This document shows, one piece after another, positions 8,939-17,174 of a stretch of DNA of 54,150 bases. The notes under the pieces are model-generated. The model worked only from the letters and a program-made list of their open reading frames with translations. It was not told the origin of the DNA and did not search any database. The stretch is from Chitinilyticum aquatile DSM 21506. GTDB taxonomy: Bacteria > Pseudomonadota > Gammaproteobacteria > Burkholderiales > Chitinibacteraceae. Every line of letters begins with the position of its first letter. The stretch's first letter is position 1. Both the position numbers and the translations under genes were made by a program. The stretch covers positions 1 to 54,150 of the forward strand of contig NZ_AUMS01000018.1 in NCBI RefSeq assembly GCF_000430805.1. Direction: 5' to 3'.

Positions 8939-9265
8939 ATGAGCCGCAGCCGCCGCAAAACACCCATCGTCGGGCACACGACCTGCGGCAGCGAGCGCGA
9001 GGACAAGAAGCTCTGGCATCAGCGCTGGCGCACCCGTGAGCGCACGGCGCTGACCAGCGCGTCGCCCGAAGCCCTGAGCGCCCATCTGCCCCTGCTGGAA
9101 AACCAGGCCAGCAGCGTCTGGTCGATGGGCAAGGATGGCCGCTCCTACTGGCCCGTCAAGCGCCAGGCCGCCACGGCGGATCGCATCGCCAATCACAAGG
9201 GACGCAACCCGCAAGAACGCGCCTCCCTGAAAAAGCGCCTGCTGCGCAAGTGGATGAGCAAATGA
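8939..9265 (+). CDS. hypothetical basic protein, first gene of the tnpR operon
   Basis: A 108-residue Arg/Lys-rich protein (MSRSRRKTPIVGHTTCGSER) with no membrane segment. GGAGA lies 10 bases upstream. It overlaps the next gene by ATGA and begins a compact four-gene run ending in the resolvase. I do not recognise a domain. Its high basic charge is compatible with nucleic-acid binding, but that is only a guess. The 254 bp before it hold no clear gene; one 30-codon frame at 8739 has GGGAGATAGG upstream but nothing else to support it. Confidence 0.65.
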   Translation: MSRSRRKTPIVGHTTCGSEREDKKLWHQRWRTRERTALTSASPEALSAHLPLLENQASSVWSMGKDGRSYWPVKRQAATADRIANHKGRNPQERASLKKRLLRKWMSK

Positions 9266-9762
9266 AGCTCTCCTTCCATCAGCACATTGCGCTGTTCTGG
9301 ATGATCGGTGCTCCGGGCGTCTTCGCGCCCGTGATCGAGAACGCCAAGCGGCCCGATGCCGGCGCCGTCATGGCGTGGGGTGTCGCGATCGTGGCGGTGA
9401 TGATCCTCTTCACCCCTTTGCTGCTGCGCTGTCCACCATTCCGGCGCTGGTATGGCCGGACGGATGCGCTGTCGGAGCGGCAGCGCCAGGCGCTTGCCGA
9501 GCGCGGCCTGCGCCGCTACTACCAGACCGCTTTCGATGACGGCTACGTGCCCCGCGTGATGCCCTACGTGTGGCGCATCATCTGGACGGTCGGCGGGTTG
9601 ATGGCTGTGACCGCCGTACTGCCTACCAACACCGGACGGCCAGCCTTCGATGCCTTGGTGGTCTTCTCGACCTGGTATCCGATAGGCGTGATGCTGCTGG
9701 TTTTCGCGTCGAGGCCCCTTGGCCGGTTGATTCGCCAAAGAGCACAGGAGCGGCGGAAATGA
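9262..9762 (+). CDS. hypothetical inner-membrane protein
   Basis: 166 residues from the ATG at 9262, which overlaps the previous stop (ATGA). Three or four hydrophobic segments are visible: around residues 8-25 (HIALFWMIGAPGVFAP), 37-55 (WGVAIVAVMILFTPLLL), 108-125 and 135-152. A basic, Arg-rich loop (LSERQRQALAERGLRRYY) lies between the pairs. Function unknown. The tight coupling to both neighbours suggests a single transcript with the resolvase. Confidence 0.65.
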   Translation: MKLSFHQHIALFWMIGAPGVFAPVIENAKRPDAGAVMAWGVAIVAVMILFTPLLLRCPPFRRWYGRTDALSERQRQALAERGLRRYYQTAFDDGYVPRVMPYVWRIIWTVGGLMAVTAVLPTNTGRPAFDALVVFSTWYPIGVMLLVFASRPLGRLIRQRAQERRK

Positions 9763-10130
9763 GCACGTCAACCATCGAGGCGCTGGCCAGCGCCTGGGCA
9801 AGGATTGCCGAGGAAGCGGAATTCCCCGCTGACTACGAGGGGACTGCCACACCACAAGCGCATCGGGCTAGCGAAGCTATTCAGGAGCAGATTCGGGAGC
9901 GCATCGTCGCCACCAACGACATGCGGCTGTTCAGCCTGCTGCACCTGCTGGGTCAGGCGTCGCTGCGCATGGAGCAAGCGCTGTGGCCGGAGGATTACGA
10001 GCGGATGACGCGCGAGGTTGAGGAAGCCCTGCGGCAAGCCACCGACGCCAACGCCAGATCGTACACCCACGAAGAAGTGATGCAGGCGATGCAGGAACGC
10101 ATCGACCGGGCGCGAGACAAGCCATGTTGA
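9759..10130 (+). CDS. hypothetical helical protein upstream of tnpR
   Basis: A 123-residue, mostly alpha-helical acidic/basic protein (MSTSTIEALASAWARIAEEA) with no membrane segments. The start overlaps the preceding stop (ATGA), and the end overlaps the resolvase start by 7 nt. No recognisable domain; the C-terminal stretch YTHEEVMQAMQERIDRARDK resembles many small antitoxin-like helices but gives no specific call. Part of the 8939-10681 operon. Confidence 0.6.
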   Translation: MSTSTIEALASAWARIAEEAEFPADYEGTATPQAHRASEAIQEQIRERIVATNDMRLFSLLHLLGQASLRMEQALWPEDYERMTREVEEALRQATDANARSYTHEEVMQAMQERIDRARDKPC

Positions 10131-10681
10131 TTGGCTATGCGCGCGTCTCGACGCAGGATCAGAACCTGGAGCTGCAACGCGAAGCCTTGAGCAAGGCCGG
10201 ATGTAAAAAGGTCTTCGAGGACAAGGTGAGTGGCACGCGGGCAGACCGGCCTGGCTTGGCCAAGACGCTCGAAATGCTGCGCGAAGGCGATACTTTGGTC
10301 GTCTGGAAGCTCGACCGGCTGGGCCGGTCGGTCAAGCAACTGGTCGATCTGGTCGGCGATCTGCACAAGCACGGTGTCCAGTTCAGGAGCCTCACCGACT
10401 CCATCGACACCGGCACACCATCCGGGCGGTTCTTCTTCCACGTCATGGCGAGCCTTGCCGAAATGGAGCGCGAGCTGACCGTCGAGCGCACCCGCGCCGG
10501 GCTGGAAGTCGCCAAGCAGCTCGGCCGCAAAGGCGGCCGCAAGCCGAAGATGACCGACAGCAAGATCGAGTCGGCCAAGAAGCTGCTGGCCAGCGGGGTG
10601 CCGCCCAAGGACGTGGCCAAGAACCTCGGCGTGTCCATTCCGACGCTGTACCGCTGGGTGCCAGCCTCCACGCACGCTTAG
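10124..10681 (+). CDS. tnpR: serine resolvase of a Tn3-family transposon
   Basis: Resolvase/invertase of 185 residues. The N-terminus MLIGYARVSTQDQNLELQ contains the catalytic Ser of the YxRVST motif. The DRLGRS block and the MASLAEMERELTVERTRAG region mark the catalytic domain and E-helix. A C-terminal HTH (GVPPKDVAKNLGVSIPTLYRW) binds the res site. The stop codon lies inside the terminal inverted repeat of the transposon. It resolves cointegrates, but the matching transposase gene is absent from the window. Confidence 0.92.
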   Translation: MLIGYARVSTQDQNLELQREALSKAGCKKVFEDKVSGTRADRPGLAKTLEMLREGDTLVVWKLDRLGRSVKQLVDLVGDLHKHGVQFRSLTDSIDTGTPSGRFFFHVMASLAEMERELTVERTRAGLEVAKQLGRKGGRKPKMTDSKIESAKKLLASGVPPKDVAKNLGVSIPTLYRWVPASTHA

Positions 10682-10714
10682 CGTGCTTTATTTTCCGTTT
10701 TCTGAGACGACCCC
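10677..10714 (-). repeat. IR: 38-bp Tn21-type terminal inverted repeat
   Basis: On the minus strand it begins GGGGTCGTCTCAGAAAACGG and ends with the GCACGCTAAG box typical of the Tn21/Tn501 branch of the Tn3 family. It defines the right edge of the transposon remnant. The flanking bases 10715-10719 (TAAAT) would be the target duplication, but the other end is not in the window. Confidence 0.9.
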
Positions 10715-11049
10715 TAAATGAAAGACTTGCCGATGATCTAACGCCTGAGCGTCTACGTGCAATCCAGGATCACGTCTACGACCGGCGCGACCTTTACTGG
10801 ATTGCCAGCCACCGTCTTGAACGCTGGATGCACCAACGCTGGCCGCAATGGCGTGAAGAAGAGGCCGATACACCCGATGAGTTTCGTGGAACGCTAGATT
10901 GCCCAATCTGCAGGCAAGAGTTCCTGGTCATTGGTTATCACGACAAACCATTCTGCTTTTGTTGCAACACGGATATTGACGCTGCCGAATGCGACTGCTG
11001 TGGCCGGACCTATTTGACGGACCACCCCTGCTGTGAATACGACGAGTAG
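10715..11049 (+). pseudogene. cysteine-rich (zinc-ribbon) protein, 5' end removed by transposon
   Basis: An open frame runs without interruption from the transposon edge (LNERLADDLTPERLR) to a stop at 11049, leaving 111 residues. The remaining part has a helical N-terminal half rich in Trp/Arg and a C-terminal zinc-binding region with CPIC, CFCC, CDCC and a final CC. The first ATG inside (10828) has no ribosome binding site, and the frame upstream of it is clearly coding, so I read the gene as truncated by insertion. It lies directly upstream of the Type III restriction operon and may once have been its first gene. Confidence 0.65.
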
Positions 11050-11068
11050 GCACAGCAGGAATACCAAG

Positions 11069-11107
11069 ATGCAAGACACACCAATCATTGAACCGAGAAT
11101 TTCATGA
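11069..11107 (+). CDS. possible 12-codon leader ORF coupled to mod
   Basis: MQDTPIIEPRIS followed by TGA, with an AGGA ribosome binding site eight bases upstream. Its stop overlaps the mod start (ATGA). The mod ATG itself has only a weak site, so translation may be coupled. Too short to prove. Confidence 0.3.
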   Translation: MQDTPIIEPRIS

Positions 11108-13053
11108 GTATCGAAAAAATCGAAGCCAACAGCCCCGAAGCCCAGTCGGCCAATATCGTGGCCGACAATCTTGCCCAACTTAAAGCCCTGTTTCCCGAAC
11201 TAGTGACGGAAAGTGCGAACGGCGCGGCCATCAATGTCGATGTGCTGAAAGCCTTGGTTGGCGACCAGACTGTGACCGATGCCGACGAGAAATATGGCCT
11301 GAACTGGCATGGCAAGAAGAAGGCTCGGCAGATTGCTTTGACCCCGAGCACTGGAACCCTGCGCCCCTGCCCGGAGGAAAGCGTTGATTGGGAAACGACG
11401 CAGAACCTGATGATCGAGGGGGATAACCTCGAAGTGCTGAAGCTGCTACAAAAGAGCTACGCGGGGAAAGTGAAACTGATCTACATTGACCCGCCATATA
11501 ACACCGGCAAGGACTTTGTTTACCCGGACAACTTCCAAGACAACATCGAAAACTATCAGCAGTTGATGGGATGGCGGGATACTGGTGGGGGGAAAATTAG
11601 CTCTCTTGCGTCTCGAAAGAATACAGAAGCAAGTGGAAGGTTTCACACTGACTGGCTAAACATGATGTATCCGCGATTGCGTTTAGCCAAAGATTTGCTT
11701 AAGGACGACGGAGCAATTTTCGTCTCTATTGATGATTGTGAAGTCGCGCACTTACGACTGCTTTTGGACGATATTTTTGGGTCTGAAAATTTTGTGGCAA
11801 ATCTTATTTGGGAGAAAAAATTCGCGCCCCAAAATGATGAAAAATACTTTTCAGAGCGTCACGACTTTGTAGTTGTATTCGCCAGAAGGAAAGAGCTTTG
11901 GAAACGCAATTTGTTGCCACGTAGTGAAGAGGCTGCTGCAAGATATAAGAACCCAGATAACGATCCTCGAGGGCCTTGGGCTTCGAGTGACTTACTCCGA
12001 ATGGAGCATCGGGATAACTGCGTTTATTCGATAAAAGGACCAAGCGGAACTGAGTGGGCACCTGAACCAGGCACAAGCTGGCGACACCCTGAGGAAGAAA
12101 TGCTGGAGCTTATTCGCTCCAATCAGGTGTGGTTCGGTGCGGATGGGAGCAGCAAACCAAGAAGGAAGCGGTATCTATCAGAGGTCAGCGACGGCGTTGT
12201 GCCTGAAACCATGTGGTTTCATAAGGATTGCGGGCACAATCAAGAAGGTACGCAAGAGGTTAAGTCGTTGTTTTCCGACGTGGGGGTTGCATTCTCAAAT
12301 CCAAAGCCGACTAGGCTTATTCGACAAATGATTAATATCGGCACGAATCCAGAAAGTGACGATATTGTTCTCGATTTTTTCGCAGGATCAGGAACTACCG
12401 GCCATGCGGTAATGGCCCAAAACTTGGATGATGGCGGTCGCCGAAGATTCGTACTTGTGCAGTTGCCGGAGCCACTAGATACCGAAGTGAAAGAACAAGC
12501 AATGGCAGCTAATTGCTGTGAGACACTTGGTATTGCGAAAAACATCGCTGCACTAACTAGAGAGAGACTTCGACGGTCTGCAAAGCGATTGGAGAGTAAA
12601 TCGCAGCTATTGGTTGGTGATGTAGGTTTTAGAGCCTTTAAGTTGGATACCTCCAACATCCGCGCCTGGAGTCCCACGGTCAACGATCTGAAAACCTCGC
12701 TTTTCGATCACCTCGAACACCTAGAGTCAGGCCGTGGCAGCGACGACATCCTCTACGAAATCCTGCTCAAGCTGGGTCTGGACCTCTGCGTTCCCATCGA
12801 GAAGCGGGAAATCGCTGGCAAGCAGGTCAATAGCGTCGGCTCGGGTGTGCTGATGGCCTGTCTGGTCGAAAGCATCAAGGCAGTCGAGGTAGAAGCCCTG
12901 GCGCTGGGGATGGTGGCGTGGCGTGAGGAGCAAGGCACGGTGGGCGACACCACGGCGGTGTTCCGTGATAGCGCCTTCGAGAACGATGTTGCCAAGAGCA
13001 ATCTGGCCGCGATCCTCGAACAACACGGCATCAAGCAAGTGCGGAGCCTGTGA
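11104..13053 (+). CDS. mod: Type III restriction-modification DNA methyltransferase (Mod)
   Basis: N6-adenine methyltransferase subunit of 649 residues that provides sequence recognition for both modification and restriction. The catalytic motif DPPYNTG is at residues 129-135, and the SAM-binding DFFAGSGTTGHAV follows at about 423-435. This is the beta-class order normal for Type III Mod. The central part (11.58-12.65 kb), which includes the target-recognition domain, is visibly more AT-rich than the GC-rich ends, consistent with replacement by recombination. First of three coupled genes. Confidence 0.95.
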   Translation: MSIEKIEANSPEAQSANIVADNLAQLKALFPELVTESANGAAINVDVLKALVGDQTVTDADEKYGLNWHGKKKARQIALTPSTGTLRPCPEESVDWETTQNLMIEGDNLEVLKLLQKSYAGKVKLIYIDPPYNTGKDFVYPDNFQDNIENYQQLMGWRDTGGGKISSLASRKNTEASGRFHTDWLNMMYPRLRLAKDLLKDDGAIFVSIDDCEVAHLRLLLDDIFGSENFVANLIWEKKFAPQNDEKYFSERHDFVVVFARRKELWKRNLLPRSEEAAARYKNPDNDPRGPWASSDLLRMEHRDNCVYSIKGPSGTEWAPEPGTSWRHPEEEMLELIRSNQVWFGADGSSKPRRKRYLSEVSDGVVPETMWFHKDCGHNQEGTQEVKSLFSDVGVAFSNPKPTRLIRQMINIGTNPESDDIVLDFFAGSGTTGHAVMAQNLDDGGRRRFVLVQLPEPLDTEVKEQAMAANCCETLGIAKNIAALTRERLRRSAKRLESKSQLLVGDVGFRAFKLDTSNIRAWSPTVNDLKTSLFDHLEHLESGRGSDDILYEILLKLGLDLCVPIEKREIAGKQVNSVGSGVLMACLVESIKAVEVEALALGMVAWREEQGTVGDTTAVFRDSAFENDVAKSNLAAILEQHGIKQVRSL

Positions 13054-14036
13054 TGAGCGAGTTTCTGATTTACCAGGCGGAAGATGGCAAGACCCAGCTT
13101 TCCGTGGTGCTGGAAAACGAAGAGTTGTGGCTGAGCCAGAAGCAACTGACCGAGTTGTTTGGCAAGGCCAAGACCACCATCAGCGAACACATTAAGCACA
13201 TCTTCGAGGATGGGGAATTGCGCGAGGATTCAGTTGTTCGGTTTTTCCGAACAACTGCCGCCGATGGCAAAAACTACGAGGTGGCGCACTACAACCTCGA
13301 CATGGTGCTGGCCTTGGGCTACCGGGTACGCAGCCAGGCGGGCGTTCGCTTTCGGCAGTGGGCAAGTGCCCAACTGAAGGAATACCTCGTCAAAGGCTTC
13401 GTGCTCGACGATGAGCGCCTGAAGAACCCCGGCCAGGCACGTGACTACTTTGACGAACTGACCCGCCGCCTGCAGGATATCCGCACCAGCGAGCGTCGTT
13501 TTTATCAAAAAATCACCGACATCTACGCGACCAGCGTCGATTACGACTCGACAGCCGCCATTACGCAGGAGTTTTTCGCCACGGTGCAGAACAAAGTGCA
13601 CTACGCGATTCACGGCCACACGGCGGCTGAACTGATTAAGCAACGTGCGGATAGCAGCCAGCCCAATATGGGGCTGACCAATTGGAGTGGTGCGCGGATT
13701 CGCAAAAGCGATGTCAGCGTTGCCAAAAACTATCTGACCGAGGAAGAACTGCGCGCCCTGAACAATCTGGCCGAGCAATACCTGGTGTTTGCGGAAGGTC
13801 AGGCTGCACGGCGTATTGCGATGACCATGAAGGACTGGATCACCAAGCTGGAAGGATTTCTGACGCTGAACGACAGGGAAATCCTGCGCGGAGCCGGTCA
13901 GGTGTCGGCTGACTTGGCGAAAAGCCATGCGGAAACCGAGTTTTCCAAGTTTCGGGTGATCGACGATGCTCGGATTGAGTCGGATTTTGATCGCATGGTG
14001 AAGTCACTTCCGGCTCCCAGGAAGGGCAAACAATGA
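13053..14036 (+). CDS. RhuM-family protein inside the Type III R-M operon
   Basis: 327 residues from the ATG at 13053, which overlaps the mod stop (TGATG). A GTG at 13050 is also possible. The opening FLIYQAEDGKTQLSVVLENE and the WLSQKQLTELFGKAKTTISE helix-turn-helix are typical of the virulence RhuM / Fic-DOC-associated family. Its biochemical role is not established. It is coupled to res by an ATGA overlap, so all three proteins are made together. Members of this family are often found embedded between hsd or mod/res genes, suggesting an accessory or regulatory role in restriction. Confidence 0.88.
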   Translation: MSEFLIYQAEDGKTQLSVVLENEELWLSQKQLTELFGKAKTTISEHIKHIFEDGELREDSVVRFFRTTAADGKNYEVAHYNLDMVLALGYRVRSQAGVRFRQWASAQLKEYLVKGFVLDDERLKNPGQARDYFDELTRRLQDIRTSERRFYQKITDIYATSVDYDSTAAITQEFFATVQNKVHYAIHGHTAAELIKQRADSSQPNMGLTNWSGARIRKSDVSVAKNYLTEEELRALNNLAEQYLVFAEGQAARRIAMTMKDWITKLEGFLTLNDREILRGAGQVSADLAKSHAETEFSKFRVIDDARIESDFDRMVKSLPAPRKGKQ

Positions 14037-17000
14037 AACTGCATTTTGAATCGGACCTGCCCTACCAAATCGAAGCCATCGAGGCCGTCTGTGACCTGTT
14101 CCGGGGCCAGGAGGTTTGCCGCTCCGTTTTCACGGTTACGGCGCAAGCCTTGGGCGGTGCTGGCAATCAGCAAAGCTTTGAAGGCAAGCAATTCACCGAA
14201 AGCGGTGGTATCGGCAATGCCCTGCAACTGATCGTCGATGAGGAATTGAACGAGAATCTGCAGCAGGTGCAGCTTCGCAATGGCCTGCCGCCCTCGCTGC
14301 CACTGGAATCCAAGCAGCCGCTCGATTTCACGGTGGAAATGGAAACCGGCACGGGCAAGACCTACGTTTACCTGCGCTCTGTGTTCGAGTTGAACCAGCG
14401 ATATGGCTTCACCAAGTTCGTCGTGGTGGTGCCGTCGGTGGCGATCAAGGAAGGCGTGAACAAGACGCTGCAGATCACCCGCGAGCATTTCGAGGGGCTG
14501 TACCCCAGCGCCAAGGGCTACGAGTTCTTTCAGTACGATTCCGACAAGCTCGGCCAGGTACGTAACTTTGCGACTAGCCCGAACATTCAGATCATGGTCA
14601 TCACGGTCGGGGCCATCAACAAATTCGGTGACGAAGCGGCAGCACAGGCGGAAGAGTCTGACGAGAGCAAGCGCCGTGAGAAGTCCAAGAACAAAATGTA
14701 CCGGGCCAGCGAGAAAACGGGCGGTGAGCGCCCCATCGACCTGATTCGGCAGACCAGCCCGATCCTGATCGTAGATGAACCGCAAAGCGTTGATGGCGGT
14801 ATCGACGGCAAGGGCAAGAAGGCACTGGCGCACATGTCGCCGCTTTGCACCCTGCGTTATTCAGCGACGCACGTGGAAAAGCACAACATGGTGTATCGCC
14901 TGGACGCCGTGGATGCCTACGAGCAGCGGTTGGTTAAGCAGATCGAAGTGGCAGCGGCCACCGTGCAGGGCGGTAACAACAAGCCCTACGTGAAGCTGCT
15001 TGCGGTCAACAACAAGCGCGGCGTGATTTCGGCCAGCATCGAAGTTGACCGTGAGAACGCGGCTGGCGTGGTGCGCCGGGACACGATTACCGTTCAGGAT
15101 GGCTTCGACCTGGAGCAGGAAACCGGACGAGCCTTGTATGCCGACATACGCATCGGGGAAATCCGCGCCGGTACTGGGAAGAAAAGCAGCGACCAGTTCC
15201 TGGAACTGAAGGTGCCAGGCAGCGAGGTGTTTCTGCGTATCGGCGAAGCCTGGGGCGACGTGGATGCCAGCGCCGTGCATCGGGAGATGATTCGTCGCAC
15301 CATCAAGGAACATCTGGACAAGGAAAAACGCCTGCGGCCCTTGGGCGTGAAGGTTTTGAGCCTGTTCTTCATCGACGAGGTGGCGAAATACCGGCAATAC
15401 GACGAGCAGGGCAATCCGGTGAAGGGCGAATACGCGGTGATCTTCGAGGAAGAGTACACGCGTTGGGCACGTCACCCCGACTACCAGAGCCTGTTTGGCG
15501 AGATCGACCTGGCGACGGCTGCTGATGAGGTGCACAACGGCTATTTCTCCATCGACAAGAAGAAGGTCGGCGGCAAAACGGTCGAAATGCTCAAGGACAC
15601 GAGCGGCACGACGGCTGCCGACGACGATACCTACAACCTCATCATGCGCGACAAGGAAAAACTGCTCTCCTTCGAGTCGCCGCTGAAATTCATCTTCTCG
15701 CACTCGGCGCTTAAGGAAGGTTGGGATAACCCGAACGTCTTCCAGATTTGCAACTTCTCAACCCGCGAAACCGAGCGGTGGCGTCGGCAAACGATTGGCC
15801 GCGGGCTGCGCCTGTGCGTCAATCAGAAGGGCGAGCGGCTACGTGGTTTCGAGATCAATACGCTGACTGTGATTGCCACGGAAAGTTACGAGCAGTTTGC
15901 CGAGAACCTGCAGAAGGATATTGAGAAGGACACCGGGATTCAGTTCGGCGTGGTGCATGCCCACGAATTTGCCGGCATCCCCGTGACTGCTGATGGTGGT
16001 GAAGTGTCGCCCTTGGGCTTCGAGGCATCCAAAACCTTGTGGGGCCACCTTCAGGCTCAGGGCTATATCAGCGACAAGGGCAAGGTGCAGGATTCGCTGA
16101 AAACGGCGTTGAAAACGGGCGACCTGCAACTACCCGCCGAATTTGAAGCTCAGCGTCACCAGATTGTGGCGGTATTGAAGAAGCTTTCCGGAAAGCTGGA
16201 AGTCATGAATGCCGATGATCGCAAACCGATTGCTGTCAGAAAATCGGTGTTACTCAGCCCGGACTTCAAGGCCCTGTGGGACCGAATCAAGCACAAAACC
16301 ACGTATCGCGTTCAATTCGACAACGAAAAGTTGATCGAACGCTGTATCCAGGCGCTGGACGATGCTCCGCCAGTGTCCAAAACCCGCCTGCAGTGGAAGA
16401 AGGCTGGCATGGCGATTGGCAAGGCGGGTGTCGACGCTTCGCTGCTGTCGGTATCGGAATCCATCGCCCTCTATGAGGCGGATATTGAGTTGCCCGATGT
16501 GCTGACGGAACTGCAAGACAGAACCCAACTGACTCGCAAGACGATTGCCCGCATCCTGACCGAGAGCACCCGGCTGAACGATTTCAAGCGCAATCCGCAG
16601 CAGTTCATCGAATTGGCCTCGGACGCAATTAACCGTTGCAAGCGCCTGGCCTTGGTCGATGGCATTAAATACCAGCGCCTCGGTGACGAGCATTACTACG
16701 CGCAGGAGCTATTCGAGTCGGAAGAGGTGTCTGGTTACTTGCAAAATATGGTGCTCAATACCGAAAGGTCGGTGTACGAGCATGTCGTTTACGACTCGGC
16801 CATCGAGCGTGACTTTGCGGAGTCTCTTGAGAAGAACGAGGCGGTCAAGGTCTATGCCAAGCTGCCCGGCTGGTTCAAGGTGCCGACCCCGCTAGGGACG
16901 TACAACCCCGACTGGGCTGTGTTGGTGACGCTGGACGGTCAGGAGCGCCTGTACTTCGTTGTTGAGACCAAGGGTAGCTTGTTTGACGATGAGCTTCGGG

Positions 17001-17119
17001 ATCGGGAAGGCGGCAAGATTAAGTGCGGTGCAGCGCACTTTACGGCCCTGGCGAGCGAGGCAGATGCCGCACGGTATGTTGTTGCCCGCTCGGTCGAGGA
17101 TGTTTTTGCCAAGGTATGA
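14033..17119 (+). CDS. res: Type III restriction enzyme helicase-nuclease (Res)
   Basis: 1028-residue SF2 translocase-nuclease that cuts when two inversely oriented unmodified sites are met. Walker A is METGTGKT (residues 103-110), and motif II is the Res-type DEPQ at about 248. Motifs V/VI are visible as SALKEGWDNPNVFQ and TIGRGLRL. The C-terminal PD-(D/E)XK nuclease is readable as NPDWAVLV (D about 960) and VVETKGS (E-K about 977-979). The gene appears full length, so the system should be functional if Mod is. Confidence 0.95.
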   Translation: MKLHFESDLPYQIEAIEAVCDLFRGQEVCRSVFTVTAQALGGAGNQQSFEGKQFTESGGIGNALQLIVDEELNENLQQVQLRNGLPPSLPLESKQPLDFTVEMETGTGKTYVYLRSVFELNQRYGFTKFVVVVPSVAIKEGVNKTLQITREHFEGLYPSAKGYEFFQYDSDKLGQVRNFATSPNIQIMVITVGAINKFGDEAAAQAEESDESKRREKSKNKMYRASEKTGGERPIDLIRQTSPILIVDEPQSVDGGIDGKGKKALAHMSPLCTLRYSATHVEKHNMVYRLDAVDAYEQRLVKQIEVAAATVQGGNNKPYVKLLAVNNKRGVISASIEVDRENAAGVVRRDTITVQDGFDLEQETGRALYADIRIGEIRAGTGKKSSDQFLELKVPGSEVFLRIGEAWGDVDASAVHREMIRRTIKEHLDKEKRLRPLGVKVLSLFFIDEVAKYRQYDEQGNPVKGEYAVIFEEEYTRWARHPDYQSLFGEIDLATAADEVHNGYFSIDKKKVGGKTVEMLKDTSGTTAADDDTYNLIMRDKEKLLSFESPLKFIFSHSALKEGWDNPNVFQICNFSTRETERWRRQTIGRGLRLCVNQKGERLRGFEINTLTVIATESYEQFAENLQKDIEKDTGIQFGVVHAHEFAGIPVTADGGEVSPLGFEASKTLWGHLQAQGYISDKGKVQDSLKTALKTGDLQLPAEFEAQRHQIVAVLKKLSGKLEVMNADDRKPIAVRKSVLLSPDFKALWDRIKHKTTYRVQFDNEKLIERCIQALDDAPPVSKTRLQWKKAGMAIGKAGVDASLLSVSESIALYEADIELPDVLTELQDRTQLTRKTIARILTESTRLNDFKRNPQQFIELASDAINRCKRLALVDGIKYQRLGDEHYYAQELFESEEVSGYLQNMVLNTERSVYEHVVYDSAIERDFAESLEKNEAVKVYAKLPGWFKVPTPLGTYNPDWAVLVTLDGQERLYFVVETKGSLFDDELRDREGGKIKCGAAHFTALASEADAARYVVARSVEDVFAKV

Positions 17120-17174
17120 GCGAATTGGCTAAGGCTCGCGTGGAAATAATGACATATAACTCTATGGACTAATT

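Noticed and set aside
8554..9214. Minus-strand frames across the cupin and the following gene
   Set aside because: Composition and lack of ribosome binding sites fit antisense shadows; the plus-strand genes are coupled by overlaps.
9995..10675. 226-residue minus-strand frame opposite tnpR
   Set aside because: The plus-strand resolvase has clear catalytic and HTH motifs; this is its antisense.
13898..14833. 311-residue minus-strand frame opposite res
   Set aside because: Shadow frame within the coding region of Res, whose Walker A lies on the other strand.
17120..17174. Candidate second recombination site between res and the recombinase
   Set aside because: The sequence does not contain the arms of the 18184 palindrome.
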